Below, one piece after another: positions 17,266 to 25,214 of a stretch of 52,499 nt of DNA. This DNA is from an uncultured Arachnia sp. (GTDB lineage: Bacteria; Actinomycetota; Actinomycetes; Propionibacteriales; Propionibacteriaceae). Position 1 is the first letter of the stretch. Every line of letters starts with the position of its first letter. The notes under the pieces were generated by a model that searched no databases, was not told the origin of the DNA, and saw only the letters and a list, made by a program, of their open reading frames with translations. The position numbers and the translations under genes were made by a program. The stretch is taken from positions 1 to 52,499 of the forward strand of contig CANLSH010000024.1 of assembly GCA_947493705.1 (NCBI GenBank). Direction: 5' to 3'.

Positions 17266-18183
17266 ATGGTTGGCCCCGGCACCACACGACAGCGGCGCGA
17301 CGACCACTTCTTTCCCGCCGTTCAGCGGTGGCTGTCCCGCAATGAGGTGCGATCAGTGGCTCTTACCTGCCACGCCGCCCCATCGCTGCCCCTTGGGTCC
17401 AAACAACGCCCGGCCATCGAGATCCCCGGATGTCTGCAGGACTTGCCGCTGTACCGCCTTGTCGACCTCCACCTCACCGGCGTGCAGGACATCGCCGCTC
17501 TGCCAGGAGAGTGTTGCAGCGAGGCAGATCCGGACATCCTTGCATCGTGGCAGTCGCGACTGGGCGAACTGCTGCAGTGGAGCACTGTGGACGCGAAACC
17601 CGCTCGCAACTGGAACTGGTCCATCTCCCCCACGCGAATACCTGTGGACCGCAGAGGACTGCTGGGCCTGGGCCGTCAGTCCCAATCCCCGTGGCCCATT
17701 CACGATGCCGATTCCGACGAAGAGGCGCGCCTGGTGACAAGCCTCAGGGCGGCTGGGGTCACTGTCATCGAGGAGCCACCGCCCGGTCTGGCTCTGCTGG
17801 CGTCAGGATGCACCGCCTGCGGTGTTTGTGTTGCCGCGTGCCCACACGACGCCTTGGCCCTCCACGTGGACGGTTCACAGACAGCCCTGCAGCACCAGCC
17901 CGGTGTCTGCCAGGGGGAACAGCAGTGCGTCGCCCTCTGCCCGGTGGATGCTCTCAGCATCGAGGGACCCCAGACCTGGCCAGCCGTACTCGATGGTTCA
18001 CCTCGCGTGCTGGCCACACTCGAGATGAGCGTCTGTGAGCGTTGCAAGGTTCGGTTCCCGACCAGTTCGGGACAGCGGTGGTGCGAAACCTGCCGCATCC
18101 GACGCAGCGACCCGTTCGGCTCCCACCTCCCCGACGCGGCCATCAAGCTGCTGCGAGCCCGCGGTCACGACCATCCCCAGTGA
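17266..18183 (+). CDS. Cys-rich ferredoxin-like protein with N-terminal Cys domain and C-terminal zinc ribbon
   Basis: This 305-residue protein has three Cys regions. The N-terminal domain holds C35 (ALTCHAAP), C56 (IPGCLQDL) and C83-C84 (GECCSEADP), a spacing that recalls the small iron-sulfur subunits of heterodisulfide-reductase/hydrogenase modules. The middle has a full [4Fe-4S] motif CTACGVCVAACP (182-192). An imperfect second motif, CQGEQQCVALCP (215-225), has only three Cys before Pro. The C-terminus has CERC...CETC (257-276), a likely zinc ribbon. GAGGAG lies 10 nt before ATG 17266. It diverges from dmsABC and precedes mog-moaE-moaA, so a role in electron supply to, or maturation of, a molybdoenzyme is likely but unproven. 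Confidence 0.6.
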   Translation: MVGPGTTRQRRDDHFFPAVQRWLSRNEVRSVALTCHAAPSLPLGSKQRPAIEIPGCLQDLPLYRLVDLHLTGVQDIAALPGECCSEADPDILASWQSRLGELLQWSTVDAKPARNWNWSISPTRIPVDRRGLLGLGRQSQSPWPIHDADSDEEARLVTSLRAAGVTVIEEPPPGLALLASGCTACGVCVAACPHDALALHVDGSQTALQHQPGVCQGEQQCVALCPVDALSIEGPQTWPAVLDGSPRVLATLEMSVCERCKVRFPTSSGQRWCETCRIRRSDPFGSHLPDAAIKLLRARGHDHPQ

Positions 18184-18221
18184 CCCCAGGGGAGCAGAGT
18201 TTCCTACAGCGCATCGATGGG

Positions 18222-18233
18222 TACTGTGGGGTC
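18222..18233 (+). promoter_or_regulatory. Leaderless promoter of mog-moaE-moaA
   Basis: TACTGT (18222-18227) lies 6 nt before ATG 18234, and no ribosome binding site is present, so the mRNA should begin at the start codon. Confidence 0.5.
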
Positions 18234-18713
18234 ATGTCCGGTTCCTGCGCCTCCCATGTCATCACGGTCTCTGACCGCGTGGCTTCCGGCGAACGCAGCG
18301 ACACCTCTGGCCCTCTTGCCGTCTCAATACTGACGGATGCCGGCTATCCCGCAACCAGCTCGTGCGTCGCCGACGGCGTGGTCAGCGTCCGGAATGGGCT
18401 GCACGCCGCGCTGGGAACAGATGCACGGCTCGTCGTGACCACGGGCGGCACCGGTGTGTCCCCGCGAGACCAGACACCTGAGGCCACCGCAGAAGTCGTG
18501 GAACGGCTTCTGCCGGGCATTCCCGAGATGTTTCGCGCAGAGGGCATGAAGAAGTCAGCGCATGCCGCCCTGACACGTGGTCTGGTTGGCGTGGCGGGAC
18601 GGGCCCTCGTGGTGAACCTGCCCGGGAGTCCGAAGGCCGTGACCGAATCCCTCGGCGTACTGCTGCCCCTTGTGCCCCACATTCTCGACCAACTCGATGG
18701 AGGCGACCACTGA
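18234..18713 (+). CDS. mog: Molybdopterin adenylyltransferase, MogA/MoaB family
   Basis: The 159-residue protein activates molybdopterin with ATP to adenylyl-MPT before molybdate insertion. It has ITVSDRVASGERSDTSGP at the N-terminus, the LVVTTGGTGVSPRDQTPEAT nucleotide loop (split TTGGTG / SPRDxTPE), FRAEGMKKS and the LVVNLPGSPKAVTESL segment. The length is normal. It opens a three-gene operon and its stop overlaps moaE (TGATG). Confidence 0.93.
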   Translation: MSGSCASHVITVSDRVASGERSDTSGPLAVSILTDAGYPATSSCVADGVVSVRNGLHAALGTDARLVVTTGGTGVSPRDQTPEATAEVVERLLPGIPEMFRAEGMKKSAHAALTRGLVGVAGRALVVNLPGSPKAVTESLGVLLPLVPHILDQLDGGDH

Positions 18714-19156
18714 TGCCCGTGATACGTGCCGGTGTCACCACTGATGCCCTCAATGTTGAAGACCTCCGTCAGGCCGTGGAATCCTCCACTGCTGGCGCCG
18801 TGACATGCTTCATCGGCCAGATCCGGGACCACGATCCCGAGGCCGATGGCGTCGTCACCGGTATCGACTACACACACCACCCGGACGCTGATCAGCTCAT
18901 GGGGCCGATCATCGTCCGCGTCCTGGAAAGCCTCGATCCTCACAACGAAGCGAGCGTGTCCGCCATGCATCGAGTGGGGCACCTCGACGTCGGCGAACTG
19001 GCGCTGGTGGTGTGCGTGGCCACCGCACACCGGCGGGCATCCTTCGACATCTGTGAGGCAGTCGTCGAAGCCATCAAGGCAGAACTGCCCATCTGGAAAC
19101 AGCAATTCGAAGCGACGGGCCGCCAAGTGTGGTCCAACCTGGGAGTGAATTCATGA
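18713..19156 (+). CDS. moaE: Molybdopterin synthase catalytic subunit MoaE
   Basis: This 147-residue protein converts cyclic pyranopterin monophosphate to molybdopterin with thiocarboxylated MoaD. Its markers are GAVTCFIGQIRDHDPEADG, the MHRVGHLDVGELALVV core, the ATAHRRASFDICEAVVEAIK helix and WKQQFEA, including the catalytic Lys pair region. Both ends overlap neighbours (TGATG at the start, ATGA with moaA at the end). Its partner MoaD is encoded 23 kb away at 42027-42266. Confidence 0.94.
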   Translation: MPVIRAGVTTDALNVEDLRQAVESSTAGAVTCFIGQIRDHDPEADGVVTGIDYTHHPDADQLMGPIIVRVLESLDPHNEASVSAMHRVGHLDVGELALVVCVATAHRRASFDICEAVVEAIKAELPIWKQQFEATGRQVWSNLGVNS

Positions 19157-20139
19157 GCGGTCTCGTCGACGGTTTCGGCAGGGTGCATCGCGACCTGCGC
19201 ATCTCCCTGACGGACCACTGCAACCTGCGCTGCACCTACTGCATGCCGGCCGAGGGCGTGCCGTGGCTGCCGCGCAACACCCTGCTCTCGGCCACCGAAC
19301 TGATGCGTATCGTCGAGATCGCCGTGGCCGAAGGGGTCACGGAGGTGCGGCTCACCGGCGGTGAACCCTTGCTGCGGCCCGACGCCGTGGACATCATCGC
19401 CGCCATCCACAGCATCGAGAATGCACCGGAAATCTCCATCACCACCAACGGCATCATGCTTCCCCGGCTCGCCGAGCGCCTCGCCGCCGCCGGTCTTGCC
19501 CGGGTGAACATCTCGCTGGACACGCTGGATCGCGCGCGTTTCAAGGAGATGACCCGCCGCGACCGCCTCGGCGACGTGCTGGATGGCATCGACGCCGCGA
19601 AGGCTGCCGGTATGACGCCCGTCAAGATCAACAGCGTTCTGATGCGCGGCGTCAATGACCACGAGGCACCCGCCCTGCTCCGCTGGGCCATGGAGAATGA
19701 TCTGGAGCTGCGCTTCATCGAGCAGATGCCACTGGATGCCGGACACACCTGGAGCCGCGAGGGCATGGTCACCGCCGCCGAGATTCTCGCCACGCTGCGG
19801 AGCGAACACGAACTGGAGCCCATCGCCGGCCGCGGCGCTGCCCCCGCCGAGCGCTTTCTCGTCGACGGCGGCCCCCACACCGTCGGCATCATCGCGTCGG
19901 TGACCATGCCGTTCTGCGGTGCCTGCGATCGTCTTCGCCTCACCGCCGACGGTCAGCTGCGCTCCTGCCTGTTCTCCTCCACGGAGTCAGACCTGCGCGA
20001 ACCGCTGCGCTCCGGCGCCAGCGACGACGAGGTGGCCGCCATCCTGCACCGATGCCTGGCCGGCAAGCTCGCGGGCCACGGCATCAACGAGCCCGGCTTC
20101 CTGCAGCCCCCGCGCCCCATGAGCGCCATCGGCGGCTGA
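19153..20139 (+). CDS. moaA: GTP 3',8-cyclase MoaA (radical SAM)
   Basis: This 328-residue radical SAM enzyme performs the first step of molybdopterin synthesis from GTP. The SAM cluster is CNLRCTYCMP near residues 17-26 and the second cluster FCGACDRLRLTADGQLRSCLF. The conserved C-terminal double glycine (SAIGG) needed for catalysis is present. ATG 19153 (MSGLVDGFGR) overlaps the moaE stop. Confidence 0.96.
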   Translation: MSGLVDGFGRVHRDLRISLTDHCNLRCTYCMPAEGVPWLPRNTLLSATELMRIVEIAVAEGVTEVRLTGGEPLLRPDAVDIIAAIHSIENAPEISITTNGIMLPRLAERLAAAGLARVNISLDTLDRARFKEMTRRDRLGDVLDGIDAAKAAGMTPVKINSVLMRGVNDHEAPALLRWAMENDLELRFIEQMPLDAGHTWSREGMVTAAEILATLRSEHELEPIAGRGAAPAERFLVDGGPHTVGIIASVTMPFCGACDRLRLTADGQLRSCLFSSTESDLREPLRSGASDDEVAAILHRCLAGKLAGHGINEPGFLQPPRPMSAIGG

Positions 20140-20159
20140 GCCCTCATTCACGCTGGACA

Positions 20160-20199
20160 GTGGCCGTTCGTGGTTGGTAGTCCAACCACGGACGGCCAC
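20160..20199. terminator. Long hairpin between moaA and the P450 gene (bidirectional)
   Basis: GTGGCCGTTCGTGGTTGG and CCAACCACGGACGGCCAC pair over 18 positions with one T-G wobble around the loop TAGT. It lies between converging genes and can serve both strands. It is flanked by 15-bp direct repeats at 20126-20140 and 20213-20227. Confidence 0.75.
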
Positions 20200-20229
20200 A
20201 ACCCGTTGGCCACCATCGGCGGCTGAGTC

Positions 20230-21369
20230 TCAGGTGAGCACGATGGGCAACCGCTGGTAGCCGCCCACCGGGGATACTGCGCGCTCCGGCTTCTCCTCCG
20301 GGTGCAGCTCAATGCCATTGACCCCGCCCACAATCGTCCTGAGCGCGATCCGCAGTTCCATCGTCGCCAGCAGCCGGCCGGGGCACACGTGCTTGCCGAT
20401 GCCATAGACGAGGTTCTTCTCGGCATGCGCATCCGGTTTGAAGGCGTCCCGATCAAAGACTTCCTCGTCACGGTTCGCCGAGGTCCAGTGCAGCTTCACC
20501 CGGGCGCCTGCAGGGATGTGCTGACCCGCCACCGTCACCGGACATGTCGTGATCCGACGGTTGGACAGGAACGGGTCATCGATGCGCAGGATCTCGTCGA
20601 TGATGGCATCCACCTCCGCGTCGGGGCCGACGCGTACCCGCTCCAACAGGTCCGGACTCCCCGCCAGGTGCTCCACGAGCACACCGACGCACAGCGCGAT
20701 CGAGCCGAGATCGCCACCGGTCCAGTTCCGCAGGATCGAGACGAGTTCCTCCTCGGTCAACAGCCGACCATCCACCTCGTCCCGACACAAACGCGTGGTG
20801 ACGTCATCCGGCACATCGGTCCCGTCACGTCGGGGGACTACGACGGAGCGGATGATCTCGTCGAACTGCTCGGCGACGTCCGCCATCCACGCATGATCTC
20901 CGGAGCGGGTGGCCGCATGGTTGTCCGCCATCCACTCCAGTAGCTTCGGCTCCAGCTCCGTCGGCCAACCCAGCCACGCACACTGGCCACGTACCGCGAA
21001 CACAGCACCGATGTCGCCGACAGCGTCGAGGACTACGCCGCGGGGCAGCCCATCCACCAGTTGGGACGCGACATCCTCGAACACAGGTAGGAACGGTGTC
21101 AGCGCCTCCTCCGTGAGGTAGCGCTCGATGACCTGACGGAACCGGGTGTGCTCCTCACCATCCAAGCCGTTGGGGACCTGCAGGTATCGCGACACCGCGC
21201 TCGAGTACGTCTCGGCGTCGAGGGCGGCGGCGACAACGTCAGCATGACGCAGCAACACCCATTCCCCGGCGACGTTGCGGACGATGTCATGGTTGGCGCG
21301 CAGCTCATCGGTGTACTCACGCAAGTCACGGCCTGCAGGGGAGACGTCGTCGGGCATGTGGTCGGTCAC
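20230..21369 (-). CDS. Cytochrome P450 with altered I-helix
   Basis: The 379-residue protein lacks a membrane anchor and has the P450 landmarks: ExxR in DEILRIDD (E259, R262), the FLSNRR region, and the heme loop YGIGKHVCPGRL with the Cys thiolate at 329. The I-helix reads NWTGGDLGSIA near 215-225, so the usual acid-alcohol pair of (A/G)Gx(D/E)T is replaced by Leu-Gly. That suggests an unusual oxygen-activation path or a peroxide/NO-type chemistry. No ferredoxin or reductase partner is adjacent. It stands alone between moaA and narG, converging with the former and diverging from the latter. The substrate is unknown. Confidence 0.85.
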   Translation of the reverse strand: MTDHMPDDVSPAGRDLREYTDELRANHDIVRNVAGEWVLLRHADVVAAALDAETYSSAVSRYLQVPNGLDGEEHTRFRQVIERYLTEEALTPFLPVFEDVASQLVDGLPRGVVLDAVGDIGAVFAVRGQCAWLGWPTELEPKLLEWMADNHAATRSGDHAWMADVAEQFDEIIRSVVVPRRDGTDVPDDVTTRLCRDEVDGRLLTEEELVSILRNWTGGDLGSIALCVGVLVEHLAGSPDLLERVRVGPDAEVDAIIDEILRIDDPFLSNRRITTCPVTVAGQHIPAGARVKLHWTSANRDEEVFDRDAFKPDAHAEKNLVYGIGKHVCPGRLLATMELRIALRTIVGGVNGIELHPEEKPERAVSPVGGYQRLPIVLT

Positions 21370-21503
21370 TCTGACTCCTGATCAGTGGCTAATCGAGAAC
21401 GCCGTGGTTGCGGAATTCCTGTTGGTCCCGAGGCTAGCGGTCCGACACATGTCAATTCAGCCCCGGATGAATAAGTACAGCGGGAATGTGGTTGCATTCA
21501 CCC

Positions 21504-24500
21504 ATGGCGAACACAGTCACAGCTGACTCTCCGGCAGAACAGGCACTACTGAAACTCGGGCAGTTCTTCACGCGCTGGGAGGAATCCGACGACGGCCGCG
21601 CCGTCTTCCGGGAGGGTGGTCGCGCGGGTGATGCCTTTTACCGCGACCGCTGGGCCCACGACAAGGTGGTGCGCTCCACGCACGGCGTGAACTGCACGGG
21701 ATCCTGCTCCTGGAAGGTCTACGTCAAGGACGGCCTGATCACGTGGGAGGCCCAGCAGACCGATTATCCCTCGGCCGGTGATGATCGTCCCGACTACGAG
21801 CCCCGCGGCTGTCCCCGCGGCGCTGCCTTCTCTTGGTACACCTACTCCCCCACCCGCGTCCGCTATCCCTACGGCCGCGCCGTACTGGTGGAGATGTACC
21901 GGGACGCCAAGGAGCGCCTCGGTGATCCCGTCCTGGCGTTCGCGGATGTCACCCAGGACCCGGAACGTCGTCGTCGCTACCAGAAGGCCCGCGGCAAGGG
22001 TGGCCTGGTCCGGATCGAGTGGGACGAGGCACTGGAGATCGCGGCCGCCTCCTACATCCACACCATCAAGACCCACGGCCCGGACCGCCTGGTGTCGTTC
22101 TCCCCCATCCCGGCCATGTCCATGGTCTCCCACGCCATCGGCACGCGCTTCACCCACCTGCTGGGCGGCGCAATGACGTCGTTCTACGACTGGTACGCCG
22201 ACCTGCCCGTGGCCAGCCCGCAGGTCTTCGGCGACCAGACCGACGTCCCGGAATCCGGCGACTGGTGGGACGCCACCTACCTCATGATGTGGGGCTCCAA
22301 CGTCCCCGTCACCCGCACGCCGGATGCCCACTGGATGGCGGAGGTCCGCTACCGCGGCACGAAAGTCGTCACCGTTGCCCCCGATTATGCGGACAACGTG
22401 AAGTTCGCCGACGAGTGGCTCCCCGCCCAGGCCGGCACCGATGCTGCGCTAGCGATGGCGATGGGCCACGTCATCCTCAAGGAGAACTTCGTCGACAAGT
22501 CGGTGGAGTTCTTCGACGATTACGTCAAGAGCTACACCGATCTCGGCATGTTGCTGCGCCTCGAGGAGCACCCTGAGGGCCACGGCCTCACGGCCTCCAA
22601 GTTCCTGACCGCCGCCGACCTTGACGAGTTCAAGGACGCGGAGGATCCCGGTTTCAAGACCATCATGTGGGACAAGGCCAGCGGGGGACCTGTGGTTCCC
22701 AATGGCTCCATGGGCTTCCGCTACAGCGAGTCCGGCAAGGGCGAGTGGAACCTGGATCTCGCAGACATTGAGCCGACGCTGAGCTTCGCCGATGTGGAGG
22801 GCAGCCAACCCACCCCGCTTGCTCTTCCCTGTTTCGAGGACCCCCGCGGCGCGGGCTCCATACTGCAGCGCGGCGTTCCGACCATGCGTGTCGGCGGCCA
22901 TCTCGTCACCACAGTGTTCGATCTCATGCTCGCCCAGTACGGCGTCGAGCGCCCCGGGATGCCGGGCGTCTGGCCAGCCGGCTACGACGACCCGACCGTG
23001 CCCTACACCCCGGCGTGGCAGGCCGAGATCACCTCGGTTCCTGCCGAGGTCTGCACCCGCACAGCCCGCGAGTTCGCGAACAACAGCGCCGAATCGCACG
23101 GCCGCACCATGATCATCATCGGCGCCGGCATCTGCCACTGGTACCACGCCGATGCCACCTACCGCTCCATCATGAGCCTGCTGATGATGACCGGCTGCAT
23201 CGGCCGCAACGGCGGTGGCTGGGCCCACTACGTGGGCCAGGAGAAGTGTCGCCCCATGACGGGCTGGTTCAACCTGGCCAACGCCATGGACTGGTCACGA
23301 CCGCCACGGACGATGATCGGCACCGCCTACTGGTACATGCACACCGACCAGTGGCGCACCGATGGCTTCTCCGCCGACGCCATCACCTCCCCGCTGTCGC
23401 TCGGGCATCTTGACGGCGTCCACAACGCGGACGCGATCGCGAAATCGAATCGGCTCGGCTGGATGCCCTTCTACCCGCAGTTCGACAGGAATCCACTCGA
23501 TCTGGCCGACGAGGCCGCCGCGGCCGTTGAGGCAGGCGAGGCTCCTGATGCGGGAACCTACGTTGCCCGCCTCCTCAAGGACGGCTCACTGCGCAGCTCC
23601 GTCGAGGATGTGGACGCGCCCGAGAACTGGCCGCGCACCATGATGCTGTGGCGCTCCAACCTGTTCGGCTCCTCCGCGAAGGGCGCCGAGTACTTCTCCA
23701 AGCACCTGCTGGGTACGCACTCGAACCTGATGCCCAACCAGCACGGGATCGACCAGCGCCCCTCTCTGGTGAACTACCGGGAGGAGGACGTGGAGGGAAA
23801 GCTCGATCTGCTGATCAGCGCCGACTTCCGGATGACGTCCACCACGCTGCTCTCGGACATCGTCTTCCCGGCCGCCACGTGGTACGAGAAGTACGACCTC
23901 TCCAGCACGGACATGCACCCGTATGTGCACGCATTCACACCCGCCATCGATCCGCCGTGGCAGGCACGCTCGGACTTCACGATCTTCGTGCAACTGGCAG
24001 AGAGGATCAGCGAGTTCGCCGCCACACACCTCGGCGTCCGCAAGGACATCGTCGCCACCGCCCTCCAGCACGACACACCCGCCCAGGTGAAGAACCCGGG
24101 TGGCCGTGCCGATGACTGGCTCGGCACCGACGTCGATGCCGTCCCCGGCAAGAACATGCCCGCCCTGGCGGTGGTGGAACGCGATTACACGGCTATCGCC
24201 GAGAAGCTCACCTCCGTCGGACCGCTCGCGGATCGGCTGGGCTTCACCGTCAAGAACATCACCTATGACGTCAAGGAGGCCGCCGCCCAGCTGGGAGAGA
24301 TCAACGGACGCGTCACCGGCGGGGTGGCCGACGGCAGGCCCACCATCCACAAGGATGACCTGTTTGCCGAAGCTGTCCTGATGTTCTCCGGCACCACCAA
24401 CGGCGCGCTCGCCACCCAGGGCTTCCGCGATCTGGAGGCCAAGACCGGCCGCCAGCTGGCGGACCTGTCGGAGGACGAGGAGCACCACCGCATCACCTTC

Positions 24501-25214
24501 GCCGACACCCAGGCGGCCCCCCAGCCCGTCATCACGTCCCCGGAATGGTCGGGCTCAGAGAAGGGCGGGCGACGCTACGCCGCCTTCACCATCAATGTGG
24601 AGCGGCTCAAGCCGTGGCACACCTTGAGTGGCCGGATGCACTTCTACCTGGATCATGACTGGCTCATCGATGCCGGCGAACAGCTGCCCATCTACCGCCC
24701 GCCGCTCAACATGGCGCGCAACTTCGGAGAGCCCGAGCTGGGTCCGGACGGAGAGAAGGCCATCACGCTGCGCTATCTCACCGTGCACAACAAGTGGTCC
24801 ATCCACTCCGAGTACCAGGACAACCTTCTGATGCTCTCGTTGGGACGCGGCGGGCCGCAGGCCTGGCTCTCGGAGCAGGACGCGAAGTCCATCCAGGTCA
24901 AAGACAACGACTGGATCGAATGCACCAATGCCAACGGTGTCTTCGTGGCCCGCGCAGTGGTCTCGCACAAGATGCCGCCCGGCATCGCCTACATCCAGCA
25001 CGCCCAGGAGCGCACGATTGACGTGCCGAAGTCCGAGGCCACCGGCATGCGCGGCGGAATCCACAACTCCGTCACCCGGATCATGCTGAAGCCCACACAT
25101 TTGATCGGCGGGTACGCCCACCTGGCGTATGCGTTCAACTATCTCGGACCGACGGGGGTACAGCGAGACATCGTCTCCACCATTCGTCGCCGCAGCCAGG
25201 AGGTGACGTACTGA
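21504..25214 (+). CDS. narG: Respiratory nitrate reductase alpha subunit NarG
   Basis: This 1236-residue catalytic subunit reduces nitrate to nitrite on the cytoplasmic side. FS0 ligands are H60, C64, C68 and C103 (HGVNCTGSC, RGCPRG), the His being diagnostic for NarG. The molybdenum Asp sits in SFYDWYADLP. Further family blocks are MMWGSNVPVTRTPDAH, GRNGGGWAHYVGQEK and, near the end, SVTRIMLKPTHLIGGYA. It has no Tat signal, as expected. ATG 21504 (MANTVTADSP) is preferred over the upstream in-frame start at 21486. Its stop overlaps narH (TGATG). Confidence 0.97.
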   Translation: MANTVTADSPAEQALLKLGQFFTRWEESDDGRAVFREGGRAGDAFYRDRWAHDKVVRSTHGVNCTGSCSWKVYVKDGLITWEAQQTDYPSAGDDRPDYEPRGCPRGAAFSWYTYSPTRVRYPYGRAVLVEMYRDAKERLGDPVLAFADVTQDPERRRRYQKARGKGGLVRIEWDEALEIAAASYIHTIKTHGPDRLVSFSPIPAMSMVSHAIGTRFTHLLGGAMTSFYDWYADLPVASPQVFGDQTDVPESGDWWDATYLMMWGSNVPVTRTPDAHWMAEVRYRGTKVVTVAPDYADNVKFADEWLPAQAGTDAALAMAMGHVILKENFVDKSVEFFDDYVKSYTDLGMLLRLEEHPEGHGLTASKFLTAADLDEFKDAEDPGFKTIMWDKASGGPVVPNGSMGFRYSESGKGEWNLDLADIEPTLSFADVEGSQPTPLALPCFEDPRGAGSILQRGVPTMRVGGHLVTTVFDLMLAQYGVERPGMPGVWPAGYDDPTVPYTPAWQAEITSVPAEVCTRTAREFANNSAESHGRTMIIIGAGICHWYHADATYRSIMSLLMMTGCIGRNGGGWAHYVGQEKCRPMTGWFNLANAMDWSRPPRTMIGTAYWYMHTDQWRTDGFSADAITSPLSLGHLDGVHNADAIAKSNRLGWMPFYPQFDRNPLDLADEAAAAVEAGEAPDAGTYVARLLKDGSLRSSVEDVDAPENWPRTMMLWRSNLFGSSAKGAEYFSKHLLGTHSNLMPNQHGIDQRPSLVNYREEDVEGKLDLLISADFRMTSTTLLSDIVFPAATWYEKYDLSSTDMHPYVHAFTPAIDPPWQARSDFTIFVQLAERISEFAATHLGVRKDIVATALQHDTPAQVKNPGGRADDWLGTDVDAVPGKNMPALAVVERDYTAIAEKLTSVGPLADRLGFTVKNITYDVKEAAAQLGEINGRVTGGVADGRPTIHKDDLFAEAVLMFSGTTNGALATQGFRDLEAKTGRQLADLSEDEEHHRITFADTQAAPQPVITSPEWSGSEKGGRRYAAFTINVERLKPWHTLSGRMHFYLDHDWLIDAGEQLPIYRPPLNMARNFGEPELGPDGEKAITLRYLTVHNKWSIHSEYQDNLLMLSLGRGGPQAWLSEQDAKSIQVKDNDWIECTNANGVFVARAVVSHKMPPGIAYIQHAQERTIDVPKSEATGMRGGIHNSVTRIMLKPTHLIGGYAHLAYAFNYLGPTGVQRDIVSTIRRRSQEVTY

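Noticed and set aside
21442..21455. FNR-like box CCGAC-ACAT-GTCAA upstream of narG
   Set aside because: One half-site is perfect but the other matches poorly, and no -10 hexamer sits at the spacing seen at the two good boxes.
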